Position numbers and translations under genes: made by a program | In this document: positions 32,503 through 41,957 of the stretch, one piece after another | How positions within the stretch are numbered: position 1 is the stretch's first letter | Layout: each line of letters opens with the position of its first letter | Assembly: GCA_910574915.1 (NCBI GenBank) | Contig: CAJTCR010000002.1 | Span: 22,859 to 86,858, forward strand | Direction: 5' to 3' | Length of the DNA: 64,000 nt | DNA from: Eubacteriaceae bacterium | GTDB lineage: Bacteria; Bacillota; Clostridia; Lachnospirales; Lachnospiraceae | Notes under the pieces: generated by a model | Database searches by the model: none | Told to the model about the DNA's origin: nothing | Seen by the model: the letters and a program-made list of their open reading frames with translations, nothing else

Positions 32503-34035
32503 TTAGGCATTCACCGCATCCACAAATTTTACAAAAGCGTTCCTGCCCTGCTGCGTACACTTATACACGCCGGCATCTTCCAATACCTGCTGGAAGACAA
32601 GTCCGATCTCTGTATGAAGAATCTCGTCAATATTCGATTCGTTGATCTTTTCATATTTTGCCTGAAACTGCTCTGCCCAGTCTGCGTGTTTTTCCAGTGT
32701 TTCGTCTGCTCTTAGAACTGCGCCTTTTAGCATCGCTTCTTTTAGCTGTGCCATCTCGTCCTTTAATCTTGCAGGAAGCACCGCAAGGCCCATGACTTCG
32801 ATCAGGCCGATATTTTCTTTTTTAATATGGTGCAGGTTTGCGTGCGGATGGTATACGCCTAGCGGGTGCTCTTCAGTCGTGATATTGTTGCGCAGCACGA
32901 GATCCAATTCGTATTTTCCATCGCGCTTTCTGGCAATCGGCGTAATGGTATTGTGCGGCTCTGCGTCTGTTTCTGCAAAAATAAATGCGTCTTCATCGGT
33001 ATATCCGCGCCATTTTTGCAGGATTTTATCGGCTAATTCCACAAGGCGTTCCTTGTCATCTGCACAGATGCGGATGACGGACATCGGCCATTTGACAATG
33101 CCTGCGGATACGTCTGAAAAACCGTCAAAGCAGATCTCTTTTTCAATCGGCGCCTTTGCCATTGCAAACTCATAGTGCCCGCCCTGGAAATGGTCGTGGC
33201 TTAAAATCGAGCCGCCTACGATCGGCAGGTCTGCGTTGGAGCCTACGAAATAGTGCGGAAACTGCTCTACAAAATCAAGCAGCTTGCCAAATGCCGCGCG
33301 CTCGATCTTCATCGGCGTATGCAGCGAATTAAATACGATGCAGTGCTCATTGTAATATACATATGGAGAATACTGGAAATACCAGTCGCTGTTGTTGATC
33401 GTAATCGGAATGATCCGGTGATTCTGCCTTGCCGGATGGTTGACGCGGCCCGCATAGCCTTCGTTTTCCCTGCATAACAGGCATTTCGGATAGCCGCTCT
33501 GCTTTGCAAGCTTTGCCGCTGCAATCGCTTTCGGGTCTTTTTCCGGCTTGGACAAGTTGATCGTAATATCCAGCTCGCCGAACTCCGTATCCGTCGTCCA
33601 TTTTAAATCCTTTTTAATCCGGTATCTGCGGATATAATCGGTATCGCGGCTTAATTTGTAAAAATAGTCCGTTGCCTTGCGCGGATCTTCCTGATACAGT
33701 TCACGGAAGCGGCGGATCACCTCGCTTGGCCTTGGCACGAGCATACTCATAATCTTTGTATCAAACAGGTCGCGGTAAACGATGCCGTCTTCTTCCAGGA
33801 TACCCTTATCATGCGCATAGTCAAGCATCTGGCGCAGAATCTCCTCAAGAGCCTCCTCTGCGCCCTCCTGTGTCAGTGCCGGCTGTTTTTTATACGCATC
33901 TACGACTGTATCTTCCAGCTCATCCAGCCCAAACAGCTCCAGCAGGCGGTTGATCGTATACTGTTGATCCTCCGGCGCAATCAGCCCTGTTGCCAAACCA
34001 TAATCTGTCAGTTTCAATATATTTTCCTGAATCAT
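32503..34035 (-). CDS. galT: UDP-glucose-hexose-1-phosphate uridylyltransferase, class II
   Basis: A protein of about 510 residues, the long class II form of Firmicutes. The active-site region is ILSHDHFQGGHYEFA near residue 270, and PHANLHHIKKENIG lies near residue 410. It exchanges UMP between UDP-glucose and galactose-1-phosphate in the Leloir pathway. I chose the ATG at 34035 (AAAGG eight bases upstream) over the GTG at 34044. It follows galK by 45 bp. No galE, galM or transporter is present in the window. Confidence 0.93.
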   Translation of the reverse strand: MIQENILKLTDYGLATGLIAPEDQQYTINRLLELFGLDELEDTVVDAYKKQPALTQEGAEEALEEILRQMLDYAHDKGILEEDGIVYRDLFDTKIMSMLVPRPSEVIRRFRELYQEDPRKATDYFYKLSRDTDYIRRYRIKKDLKWTTDTEFGELDITINLSKPEKDPKAIAAAKLAKQSGYPKCLLCRENEGYAGRVNHPARQNHRIIPITINNSDWYFQYSPYVYYNEHCIVFNSLHTPMKIERAAFGKLLDFVEQFPHYFVGSNADLPIVGGSILSHDHFQGGHYEFAMAKAPIEKEICFDGFSDVSAGIVKWPMSVIRICADDKERLVELADKILQKWRGYTDEDAFIFAETDAEPHNTITPIARKRDGKYELDLVLRNNITTEEHPLGVYHPHANLHHIKKENIGLIEVMGLAVLPARLKDEMAQLKEAMLKGAVLRADETLEKHADWAEQFQAKYEKINESNIDEILHTEIGLVFQQVLEDAGVYKCTQQGRNAFVKFVDAVNA

Positions 34036-34080
34036 ATGTTCCACCTTTCTTTATTTGTGCAGTTGATAAATGAGCTTCTC

Positions 34081-35247
34081 TCAGGAAAGACGTGCCGGGC
34101 CGTCGCCGATCTCTACGACATAAAAGTCTCCCGCATAGCCGATTTTATCTTTGTATGCGCTTCCTACTTTTTCTATAAACGTCTCTACAGCCTCATCTTT
34201 TACAATGCTGACCGTACATCCGCCAAATCCCGCGCCTGTCATACGGGAACCGATCACGCCATCTATCTTCCATGCTTCTTCCACCATTGTATCCAGTTCA
34301 ATGCCTGTTACCTCATAATCGTCCCGCAGCGATACATGCGAAGCGTTCATTAACTCGCCAAACAGCTTTACATCATTCTTTTTCAGCGCTTCCACTGCCT
34401 TTAACGTCCTCTGGTTTTCAAAGACGGCATGTTTCGCACGTTTTTTGCGGTCTTCATCTTTTACTGCGCTTTCGTACTGCGCATACTGCTCTTCATTTAA
34501 GTCTCCAAGCGCATTGATCCCGACAACCTCCTGGATCTCTGCAAGCGCTGTCTCGCATTCGCTGCGGCGCTCATTGTACTTAGAATCTCCAAGCCCGCGC
34601 TTTTTATTTGTGCAGGAAATGACTATTTTTGCCCCTTCCAGCTTAATCGGCGCATATTCATAGTGCAAAGTAGCTGTGTCAAGGAAAATCGCATGGTCTT
34701 TTTTGCCCATTGCAATGGCAAACTGATCCATAATCCCGCAGTTTACCCCATTGAAATTGTTTTCTGAAAACTGTCCGATCAGCGCCAGATCCTGATTGGA
34801 TACGTCAAATCCAAACAGATCTTTTAAAATATATCCTGTCAGCACTTCTACCGACGCCGAGGAGGAAAGCCCGGAGCCGTTTGGAATGTTGCCAAACAGC
34901 AGCAAGTCCATGCCTTGTTCCACTTTCATGCCTCTTTCGCCGAACGCCCACATCACACCCTTTGGATAATTCGTCCAGTCTGCCTTCTTTTCTACCTTTA
35001 AGCCTTCTACCGAAGACTCGATCACGCCTAAATGCTCAAAATTCATTGAATAAAACCGCAGCGTTTTGTCCTCTCTTTTTCTTACAACGCCATAAGTACC
35101 GATCGTCAACGCACACGGAAACACGTGGCCGCCGTTATAATCCGTATGTTCCCCGATCAGGTTCACACGCCCCGGCGCAAAATAGACACGGATATCTCCC
35201 TGTGCTCCAAAAATCTCCTTAAATTTTTCAACTAATTTTGCCTGCAT
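34081..35247 (-). CDS. galK: Galactokinase
   Basis: A protein of about 388 residues of the GHMP kinase family. Signature GRVNLIGEHTDYNGG near residue 30, ATP loop IPNGSGLSSSASVEV near residue 125 and the C-terminal MTGAGFGGCTVSIV near residue 335. It phosphorylates galactose at C1. I chose the ATG at 35247, seven bases after AGAGGG. It heads galK-galT, driven by a promoter at 35310-35338. Confidence 0.95.
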   Translation of the reverse strand: MQAKLVEKFKEIFGAQGDIRVYFAPGRVNLIGEHTDYNGGHVFPCALTIGTYGVVRKREDKTLRFYSMNFEHLGVIESSVEGLKVEKKADWTNYPKGVMWAFGERGMKVEQGMDLLLFGNIPNGSGLSSSASVEVLTGYILKDLFGFDVSNQDLALIGQFSENNFNGVNCGIMDQFAIAMGKKDHAIFLDTATLHYEYAPIKLEGAKIVISCTNKKRGLGDSKYNERRSECETALAEIQEVVGINALGDLNEEQYAQYESAVKDEDRKKRAKHAVFENQRTLKAVEALKKNDVKLFGELMNASHVSLRDDYEVTGIELDTMVEEAWKIDGVIGSRMTGAGFGGCTVSIVKDEAVETFIEKVGSAYKDKIGYAGDFYVVEIGDGPARLS

Positions 35248-35309
35248 TTCTTTGCCCTCTCTTTCTTCGTTCATTCAGACCGCTGTTCTATTCTATTTTG
35301 GATAGCCTT

Positions 35310-35338
35310 ATTATATACAATTTACACAAACAATGCAA
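35310..35338 (-). promoter_or_regulatory. Promoter of the galK-galT operon
   Basis: On the minus strand TTGCAT (35333-35338), 17 bp and a perfect TATAAT (35310-35315). The -35 region overlaps the dyad AAATTGCA/TGCAAAAT-like sequence, which could bind a regulator. The rest of the 325-bp gap up to the PAP2 gene is AT-rich and holds only the two promoters. Confidence 0.7.
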
Positions 35339-35497
35339 TTTGCATTTTGCTATTTACAACAATATTCCGAAAACAAACAACAAAAAAACAGTTTCCCGTA
35401 TCTTTTAAAAGCTGCACAAAAGAACCGGTTTTCAGAGAATGATTTTTTATTTTTTCCATAAACTTTATTAAAACTCTCTTAATTTAAAAATACCCAC

Positions 35498-35526
35498 TTG
35501 TATACCGAAAACTCCTGTGCTATAAT
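35498..35526 (+). promoter_or_regulatory. Promoter of the PAP2 phosphatase gene
   Basis: TTGTAT (35498-35503), 17 bp and a perfect TATAAT (35521-35526), about 47 bp upstream of the start codon. Confidence 0.72.
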
Positions 35527-35572
35527 CCGCAGTGTGTGGATGTTTGGTTAACAATTTAAAGAAGGGTGAGAA

Positions 35573-36295
35573 ATGCAGATCTGCGAATTGAAAAACAAAA
35601 AAACAACTTTCAAGGACATCATTTACAAGTACCGCCATGCATGGGTGCTTTCCTATGGCATTTTATACATCGCATGGTTCGCTTACTTAGAACAGACTGT
35701 AACGACAAAATTTCATATTATTACAATGCCGGTCGATCTTAAGATCCCGTTTTGTGAATATTTTATTATTCCCTACCTGCTTTGGTTTGCATACATTGCA
35801 TTTGGGGTCGTCTACTTTTTCTTTTGTCAAAAAGAAGACTATTATAAAATCTGTGCGTTTTTGTTTACCGGAATGACCGTATTTTTGATTGTATCGACGG
35901 TCTATCCAAACGGGCACTACCTGCGCCCGCTGGAATTTGATCATGAAAACGTGTGCACGCAGCTTGTAGGCTGGCTGTACCGCACCGATACGCCGACCAA
36001 CCTGTTTCCGAGTATCCATGTATACAATTCCCTCGGCGTACACATCGCCCTGACGCACAGCGAATGCTTTCAAAACAAAAAATTATGCCGTCTGGCTTCG
36101 CTGATTTTATGTGTTTCAATTATTTTGTCAACCATGTTTTTAAAGCAGCATTCTGTCTTTGATGTATTGACCGCCTTTGGGCTTGCGGCTGTGATGTATT
36201 ATGTCGTATACCGCCAGGCTTATAAAAAAGTGCTGCTGTTGCTGCGCGTGGGCAAACCAGAAAAAAGCCCGGTGCTGCATGATCTCAGACTTTAA
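35573..36295 (+). CDS. PAP2-family membrane phosphatase
   Basis: A protein of 240 residues with about six membrane segments. The C-terminal half has the PAP2 motifs in reduced form: NLFPSIHVYNS (motif 2, catalytic-type His) and LKQHSVFDVLTAFGLA (motif 3 His). The N-terminal KX6RP motif is not obvious. Such proteins dephosphorylate lipid or polyprenyl phosphates at the membrane, or act in inositol-phosphoceramide-like synthesis. AAGGGTGAG precedes the ATG. It has its own promoter and a strong terminator. Confidence 0.82.
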   Translation: MQICELKNKKTTFKDIIYKYRHAWVLSYGILYIAWFAYLEQTVTTKFHIITMPVDLKIPFCEYFIIPYLLWFAYIAFGVVYFFFCQKEDYYKICAFLFTGMTVFLIVSTVYPNGHYLRPLEFDHENVCTQLVGWLYRTDTPTNLFPSIHVYNSLGVHIALTHSECFQNKKLCRLASLILCVSIILSTMFLKQHSVFDVLTAFGLAAVMYYVVYRQAYKKVLLLLRVGKPEKSPVLHDLRL

Positions 36296-36297
36296 AA

Positions 36298-36349
36298 AAC
36301 AGGCACAGCGCAGATTTTTCATTCTGCACTGTGCCTGTTTTTTTAAAGA
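36298..36349. terminator. Bidirectional terminator between the PAP2 gene and nadE
   Basis: AACAGGCACAG pairs with CTGTGCCTGTT, extended by an inner GCAGA/TCTGC, and has A and T runs on the two sides. The stop of nadE (36343) lies within it. Confidence 0.85.
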
Positions 36350-38301
36350 ATACCGCCCAGTATGCGCGCTTCCAGCTTTTCGACCTCGTCCATCCAGATC
36401 CGTACGCTTGCATCGCTTGGCATACGCAGATCCCCCCTTGGCGATACCGCAACAGACCCGACCTTTGGGCCGTCCGGCAGGCAGGAACGCTTAAACTGCT
36501 GGGAGAAAAACCTGCGGTAAAATACTTTCAGCCATTTTAAGATCACTTCATTTTCATATGCCCCGTCAAAGGCAGCTTCTGCAAGCCGGAAAACTTTAGA
36601 AGGCGCAAACCCAAACCGTAAAATAAAATATAAAAAGAAATCATGCAGTTCATAAGGCCCTACAATATCCTCTGTTTTCTGCGAAATCCTGCCGTCCTTC
36701 GGCGGAAGCAGCTCTGGGCTGACCGGCGTATCCAGCACATCGAGCAGCACATCAGACAGTCCTTCATCGCCGCACGTATCCGCAAAATAGCGTACCAGAT
36801 GCCTGACCAGCGTTTTCGGCACTGACGCGTTGACCCCGTACATCGACATATGGTCTCCGTTGTAAGTCGCCCATCCAAGCGCCAGTTCTGACATATCCCC
36901 GGTGCCGATAACCATGCCGCCATACATATTTGCAATGTCCATCAAAATCTGCGTGCGTTCTCTCGCCTGGCTGTTTTCATACGTCACGTCGTGTGTGTGC
37001 GGGTCTTGGCGGATATCCTGGAAATGCACATGAACCGCATCGCAAATGCTGATCTCCCTTAAATCCGCGCCAAGCTTCTGGATCAAATGCACGGCATTTT
37101 CATACGTACGGTCTGTCGTACCAAATCCAGGCATCGTTACGGCAACAATCTGCCCGCGCGCAATGCCTAACAAGTCAAACGCCCGCGCTGTCACCAGCAG
37201 GGCAAGCGTAGAATCCAGCCCGCCCGAAATGCCTACGACTGCGCACTGGCAGCCGGTATGCTCGAGGCGCTTTTTTAAGCCCATCGCCTGAATCGCCAGT
37301 ATTTCCTCACAGCGCTTGTCCCTGCCCGCCTTGTCCTTTGGCACAAACGGAGACGGGTCTATAAAACGGGTCAGTACCGTCCGCGAACGATCCAGCATAA
37401 AGGAAGTAACCGTATAATTCGTCGCTTTCATCGTTTCCGTATCTTCCGCCACTTCAAATGTCGACATCCTGCGCCGCTCTCCCTCCAGCTTGTCCACATC
37501 GATCTCCGAGCAGATCATTCCGTTTGCAAAACGTTTGGATTCCTTAAGGACGACGCCGTTTTCCGCGATCAGGCTGTGCCCCGCATACACCACATCCTGC
37601 GTAGATTCCCCGTCCGAAGCATTTGCGTAAATATATCCGCACACTAGCCTTGCCGACTGCCCGCTGACCAGATCTCTGCGGTATCTGTCCTTGCCGGTCA
37701 CTTCATCCGAAGCAGACAGATTGACAATCAGATTCGCGCCTGCAAGCGCATGTCCGATGCTCGGCGGATTCGGCGACCACAAATCCTCGCAGATCTCTGC
37801 CGCAATGCGCAGATTTGGCATATTTTCGCAGGCAAACATCTGGTTTGTGCCCATCGGCACGCTTACCCCTTCGCGCAGCGTTACGGGCACTGTCTGTTTC
37901 ATCCCTTTGGAAAAATGACGCGCTTCGTAAAACTCCGCATAATTCGGCAAAAACGTCTTTGGCACAATCCCAAGCACCTTTCCTTTTTGCAGTGCCGCTG
38001 CCGTATTATACAATTTGCCCCGGTACGTAAGCGGCAGCCCGACAAAAATAAGCGCCTGCACATCCGCCGTCTGCTCCGCTATCACAAACAGCCCGTCTTT
38101 TGCCTGTTGCAGCAGCAGGTGCTGCAAAAACAAGTCTCCGCAGCTATATCCTGTGATACACAGCTCTGGAAATACAATCACGCCGGCTCCCTGTAAAGCC
38201 GCTTCTTTTGCCTGCTGGATGATTACCTGCACATTATATTTTGGATCTGCCACCCGAACCTTCGGAGATACCGCAGCTACCTTAAGATATCCATGTTCCA
38301 T
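36343..38301 (-). CDS. nadE: Glutamine-dependent NAD+ synthetase
   Basis: A protein of 652 residues, the two-domain form. The N-terminal nitrilase-fold glutaminase has its triad visible: Glu in VFPELCITGYSCGD, Lys in GIVPKTFLPNY and Cys in AAEICEDLW. The C-terminal synthetase has the pyrophosphatase loop GISGGLDSTLALLV near residue 360. It makes NAD+ from deamido-NAD+ with ammonia channelled from glutamine. The stop codon lies inside the terminator shared with PAP2. The 5' side has 23 bp to hslO. Confidence 0.95.
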   Translation of the reverse strand: MEHGYLKVAAVSPKVRVADPKYNVQVIIQQAKEAALQGAGVIVFPELCITGYSCGDLFLQHLLLQQAKDGLFVIAEQTADVQALIFVGLPLTYRGKLYNTAAALQKGKVLGIVPKTFLPNYAEFYEARHFSKGMKQTVPVTLREGVSVPMGTNQMFACENMPNLRIAAEICEDLWSPNPPSIGHALAGANLIVNLSASDEVTGKDRYRRDLVSGQSARLVCGYIYANASDGESTQDVVYAGHSLIAENGVVLKESKRFANGMICSEIDVDKLEGERRRMSTFEVAEDTETMKATNYTVTSFMLDRSRTVLTRFIDPSPFVPKDKAGRDKRCEEILAIQAMGLKKRLEHTGCQCAVVGISGGLDSTLALLVTARAFDLLGIARGQIVAVTMPGFGTTDRTYENAVHLIQKLGADLREISICDAVHVHFQDIRQDPHTHDVTYENSQARERTQILMDIANMYGGMVIGTGDMSELALGWATYNGDHMSMYGVNASVPKTLVRHLVRYFADTCGDEGLSDVLLDVLDTPVSPELLPPKDGRISQKTEDIVGPYELHDFFLYFILRFGFAPSKVFRLAEAAFDGAYENEVILKWLKVFYRRFFSQQFKRSCLPDGPKVGSVAVSPRGDLRMPSDASVRIWMDEVEKLEARILGGIL

Positions 38302-38324
38302 AAATTATTCTGCTCCTTTTTGAT

Positions 38325-39215
38325 TTAAACTTCACTGTTCGCCTGCTGGCGTGCCATTTCGCGCAGTTCGTCTGGTGTAAACTGGTACGCCGTATTGCAG
38401 AACTGGCATTTTACTTCGATCGGCTCTGCGTCGTCTGCCATGCTGCACAGATCCTTTTTCGGGATGCTCGCCAGCGCCTTGTGCACGCGCTCCTTGGAAC
38501 AATTACATGCAAACTGTGCTGGTATTTTATCCAAGACCACAAGCTCCAGAGAGCCTAACAGCTCCTCCAGCATCCGCTCCGGCGTCCATCCATGTTCCAG
38601 CATCTCCGTCACCGGAGAGATCTTTGCGATCTTCTGCTCCAAATGGGCAATCACCTCTTCCTCTGCCTGCGGCATAAGCTGAATGATAAATCCGCCCGCC
38701 CTGCGCACCGAACAGTCCGTATCGATCAAAACGCCAAGCCCGACCGAAGACGGCACCTGCTCCGACACTGCAAAATAATAAGTCAGATCCTCCGCGATCT
38801 CTCCCGTCTGAAGCTGTGTCGTACCGATATAAGGCTCTTTTAATCCCAGATCCCGCACGACACGCAGCATACCGCCGCCAACGGCGCCGCCTACGTCCAG
38901 CTTGCCCAGCGCATTCGCAGGAAGCTCCACATCCGGCACATGCGCGTACCCTTTGACATGCCCGGCGCTGTCCGCCGTTACGACAAGCCCCTTCGCCGGC
39001 CCGTCCCCAATGATCTGCAACGTCAGCAGGTCGTCCTTTCCCTTCATCATCACGCCCATCATAGCGCCCGCGGCAAGCAGCCTGCCCAGAGCCGCCGAAA
39101 TAACCGGGCTTGTCTGGTGACAGTTTTTCGCACGCTCTGTCAGCTCCCTGGACGTTACCGCAAACGCGCGAACAGCTCCGTCTGCCGCGGATGCCCTTAC
39201 TATATAGTCTTCCAT
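38325..39215 (-). CDS. hslO: Redox-regulated chaperone Hsp33
   Basis: A protein of 296 residues. The C-terminal zinc/redox switch is CNC (FACNCSKERV) and 32 residues later CQFC, the CXC...CXXC pattern. The N-terminal domain has FAVTSRELTERA and the VTADSAGHVKGYAH segment. Oxidation of the cysteines releases zinc and switches on holdase activity. It sits in a close run: methyltransferase, hslO, nadE, with gaps of about 33 and 23 bp. Confidence 0.95.
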   Translation of the reverse strand: MEDYIVRASAADGAVRAFAVTSRELTERAKNCHQTSPVISAALGRLLAAGAMMGVMMKGKDDLLTLQIIGDGPAKGLVVTADSAGHVKGYAHVPDVELPANALGKLDVGGAVGGGMLRVVRDLGLKEPYIGTTQLQTGEIAEDLTYYFAVSEQVPSSVGLGVLIDTDCSVRRAGGFIIQLMPQAEEEVIAHLEQKIAKISPVTEMLEHGWTPERMLEELLGSLELVVLDKIPAQFACNCSKERVHKALASIPKKDLCSMADDAEPIEVKCQFCNTAYQFTPDELREMARQQANSEV

Positions 39216-39248
39216 CGTTTTCCTGTTTCCTTTCCTGATCTATAATTT

Positions 39249-39992
39249 TTACTTGCGGCACTCTTTTGCCAAAATATAAATACGCTCGCTGTCCGCCCGC
39301 ACTTCACCGTAATCTAGGGCATCACAGGCACTTACAAACCTCATGCCCGCCTGTTGCAAAAGCCGGATTACCCCGCAAAGCTCATAGCTGCGCTCGTAAT
39401 GCACCTCTTCATATTTGCGGTACAGCCCCTGGCTTTGGCGCAGAAAGATCGTCAGCGCATATTCATTTACCTTTTCGTCCTCGTCATAATAGTTTTCCCA
39501 GACTAACGTCCCCTGCTCCCGATGCTCGCAAAACGCCTGCGTCCCCATCAGCTCCCGGAATTTATATTCTGTATTCAGGTCAAATAAAAAGATCCCGCCT
39601 GGGTCAAGATAATTATTGACAAGAGAAAACACTTGCAGCAGATCCTGTTCCTTTAACAGATAGTTCATAGAGTCACAAATGCTGACGACCGCACGCACCG
39701 TCCCGTACAATTCAAATTCACGCATATCCTGCTCCAGGTACAAAATTCCTTCGCTCTCTTTTTCCCTTGCAACGCTGAGCATCTCCTGCGATGCATCGAT
39801 CCCGATCATATCGTAGCCGCACGCCGCAAGCATCCTCGTCATCCTGCCTGTGCCGCAGCCCAGTTCGCAGACCAGCCCGTCCGAGATCCCTTCCCGCCGC
39901 AAAACGCCTGTTATAAAATCCCGCCACGTTTCATACGGCACATCCTCCATAAACAGATCATAAACTTCTGCAAATCCTGTATACGCGTCCAT
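39249..39992 (-). CDS. Class I SAM-dependent methyltransferase
   Basis: A protein of 247 residues. The SAM-binding motif is VCELGCGTGRMTRML near residue 41, followed by GIDASQEML and an acidic post-I region; VVSICDSMNYL marks motif IV. It resembles small-molecule methyltransferases of the Methyltransf_25 type. The substrate is unknown. An AGGAG site precedes the ATG. Confidence 0.88.
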   Translation of the reverse strand: MDAYTGFAEVYDLFMEDVPYETWRDFITGVLRREGISDGLVCELGCGTGRMTRMLAACGYDMIGIDASQEMLSVAREKESEGILYLEQDMREFELYGTVRAVVSICDSMNYLLKEQDLLQVFSLVNNYLDPGGIFLFDLNTEYKFRELMGTQAFCEHREQGTLVWENYYDEDEKVNEYALTIFLRQSQGLYRKYEEVHYERSYELCGVIRLLQQAGMRFVSACDALDYGEVRADSERIYILAKECRK

Positions 39993-40132
39993 TTTCTATA
40001 CTCCTGTCTTCTGATTTCTGCTGTATTTTCCATTCCCGCTGCACATTCTCTTCCGATATCCGGCAAAAAAGTATATTTGATTCAATTTTACCAAAATCTG
40101 CCTGTCCGTCAATCATGTTTTTCATTCTTTGC

Positions 40133-40161
40133 TTGATTATTCCCCGATCCGCTTTTATACT
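40133..40161 (+). promoter_or_regulatory. Promoter of the 199-residue membrane protein gene
   Basis: TTGATT (40133-40138), 17 bp, TATACT (40156-40161) on the plus strand, about 33 bp upstream of the TTG start. Confidence 0.6.
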
Positions 40162-40193
40162 ATAAAGTATCAACGCTCTATTGGAGGATACCA

Positions 40194-40793
40194 TTGGAAA
40201 CAAATACTGTCAGACAATTATATAAAAAACGGCTGTTTGCGCCCGCCTTGTACCTGCTGTTTCTTGCCGCGCTGTGGATGATAACCCCGCTGCCGGAACT
40301 GCTGTTTCCGCACGCGCTGTCTTCCCCGGTGCATTTTCGGGAACTCAGCTCCGGGAAATTCAGCCATATTACAACGACGCTGACCGGGCTGCATTTTACC
40401 GGATACACCCAGACGGTATTCGGCTATACAAATGGGTATTACTACTATACCCTTGCAGACGGCGAATATCTTTTTGTGCTGTTAGCACCGGATACGTGCG
40501 AAAACGGAAAGCCGGATATCCCAAAATTGCAGGTGCGCGTACGCCTGATCCGGCATTTTGACCAATACGACGCACTGACCAAACAGCTTGCCGAGGATTT
40601 GAACTGGACTACTACAGGCATCCGCAACCAGGTCCCCGACTACCTGCTGAGCGAGCCTGGCTTTCATAAGCTGCTTTCGCTCCTGCTGCTTGGCGCCTAT
40701 TTTATCAGCGGCATATGCGCGCTTATACATCTGGCTGTCTGCGCGGCGCACATCCTGTTTCCAACACTGCCGCGCAGCCATTTTTTAAAATAA
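40194..40793 (+). CDS. Small membrane protein of unknown function
   Basis: A protein of 199 residues. A helix lies at about residues 15-38, an extracytoplasmic domain of about 110 residues follows (HITTTLTGLHFTGYTQ, GYTNGYYYYTLADGEYLFVLL), and a second helix lies near residues 160-185. The start is a TTG seven bases after GGAGG; the first in-frame ATG is inside the first helix. The beta-rich loop with Tyr repeats recalls OB-like or DUF6709-type domains, but I do not recognise a family. It stands alone with its own promoter and terminator. Confidence 0.68.
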   Translation: METNTVRQLYKKRLFAPALYLLFLAALWMITPLPELLFPHALSSPVHFRELSSGKFSHITTTLTGLHFTGYTQTVFGYTNGYYYYTLADGEYLFVLLAPDTCENGKPDIPKLQVRVRLIRHFDQYDALTKQLAEDLNWTTTGIRNQVPDYLLSEPGFHKLLSLLLLGAYFISGICALIHLAVCAAHILFPTLPRSHFLK

Positions 40794-40826
40794 GCCTGTG
40801 CATCCTACATCCTATGCACAGGCTTA
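40791..40826. terminator. Bidirectional terminator
   Basis: TAAGCCTGTGCAT (40791-40803) pairs perfectly with ATGCACAGGCTTA (40814-40826) around a ten-base loop. The stop codon of the membrane protein gene is part of the stem. It also lies past the stop of the DUF1002 gene on the other strand. Confidence 0.8.
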
Positions 40827-40844
40827 ACCTGAATCTGGTCTTTC

Positions 40845-41900
40845 TTAAAACAGTTCTTTAAAAAATTGAATGACCGCATTGAACAGGTCTTTAAAAAATG
40901 CCGCAATCCTGCTTAAAAACCCGCTGCTTTTTTCCATTTCCTTTAAGGAATCATAAATGGAGCCTGCCTGTTCCAAAAGGCTGTCAATGTTGATATCCAA
41001 AGACCCGATCTTTTCCATCAGAGACGCAACCTGCGCCTTTTCGCTGTCATTTAATACGATTTCAAATTTATCACATGCCTCAGCAATCACTTCCTGAATC
41101 CGGTCTTTGCTTTTCAGCCCGCCTTCCACGACTTTTTGCTTGACATACGCCATAAACTCTTCTGTCTGCACATCTTCGCCAAGGCTCTCGTTCAGTTCTC
41201 CCGTAACAACAATCTCGTTCATCGCCGCGTCCAGGCTGTCAGTATCGATCGTTTCCTCTTCCATATCCGCATAAGCCTTCATCGCTCCGATTAAAGCGGC
41301 TGTCCCGGATAGCGGAAACGGGCCGGCGATAATGACGTCCGCGTCTTCCAGCCCTGCCGTCGCCAGGGCATTTTTATACATCCCTACCGTACAGTAAGAA
41401 ATATTTTTCGTCGATATATGAATGCCCTCTCCTTTTTCCCGTTTGACAATAACCACCGACGACAGTGCCCGCGTGCCTATAATCGAACGATCCAGATACG
41501 CATCCAGATACTGGTGCTCCTCCTCGTTCGTTACCGTAGTCACCTGATAATCATTCAGGCTCGCCGGATCAATGCCCATCAAACCAAGCACCGTATTCCT
41601 CTGCGCCTCGCTCAGATTGGCGCCAAGCGCTAAATACGGCTTATCCTGCCCGGTAATGACCACATTGTCGTCATCTTCATCTACCGGGGTAATCTGCGCC
41701 TCCACCTTTGGCTTTTCCACCTCGTTGATATCCGCCTCCACCTTCGGGCGCTCCCCGTCTGCTGCATCTGCTTCTGGCTGTCCATCCCCTTCAAAACTGT
41801 TTTCCGCCGCAGACGGAAACACAGTCTGGGTACTGCCTGCTGACATGCCGACTACGCCTGCAAGCAGCAAAACCACATATTTTTTCCATCTTTTCTTCAT
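40845..41900 (-). CDS. Secreted DUF1002 protein
   Basis: A protein of about 351 residues. An N-terminal signal segment (YVVLLLAGVVGMSAGS) leads to an acidic, Pro/Glu/Val-rich stretch with a repeated KVEA motif (residues 35-75), then the DUF1002 domain: LSEAQRNTVLGLMGI, YLDAYLDRSIIGTRALSSVV and ADVIIAGPFPLSGTAALIGA. The C-terminus has amphipathic helices. DUF1002 proteins are common in spore-forming Firmicutes and their function is unknown. I chose the ATG at 41900 after GGAG; a TTG upstream is less likely. Confidence 0.85.
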   Translation of the reverse strand: MKKRWKKYVVLLLAGVVGMSAGSTQTVFPSAAENSFEGDGQPEADAADGERPKVEADINEVEKPKVEAQITPVDEDDDNVVITGQDKPYLALGANLSEAQRNTVLGLMGIDPASLNDYQVTTVTNEEEHQYLDAYLDRSIIGTRALSSVVIVKREKGEGIHISTKNISYCTVGMYKNALATAGLEDADVIIAGPFPLSGTAALIGAMKAYADMEEETIDTDSLDAAMNEIVVTGELNESLGEDVQTEEFMAYVKQKVVEGGLKSKDRIQEVIAEACDKFEIVLNDSEKAQVASLMEKIGSLDINIDSLLEQAGSIYDSLKEMEKSSGFLSRIAAFFKDLFNAVIQFFKELF

Positions 41901-41957
41901 CTTTTCTCCATCCAACCTTATTTCCTTTCTGCCAATCCAGATTCGCTGCGCGGTTTC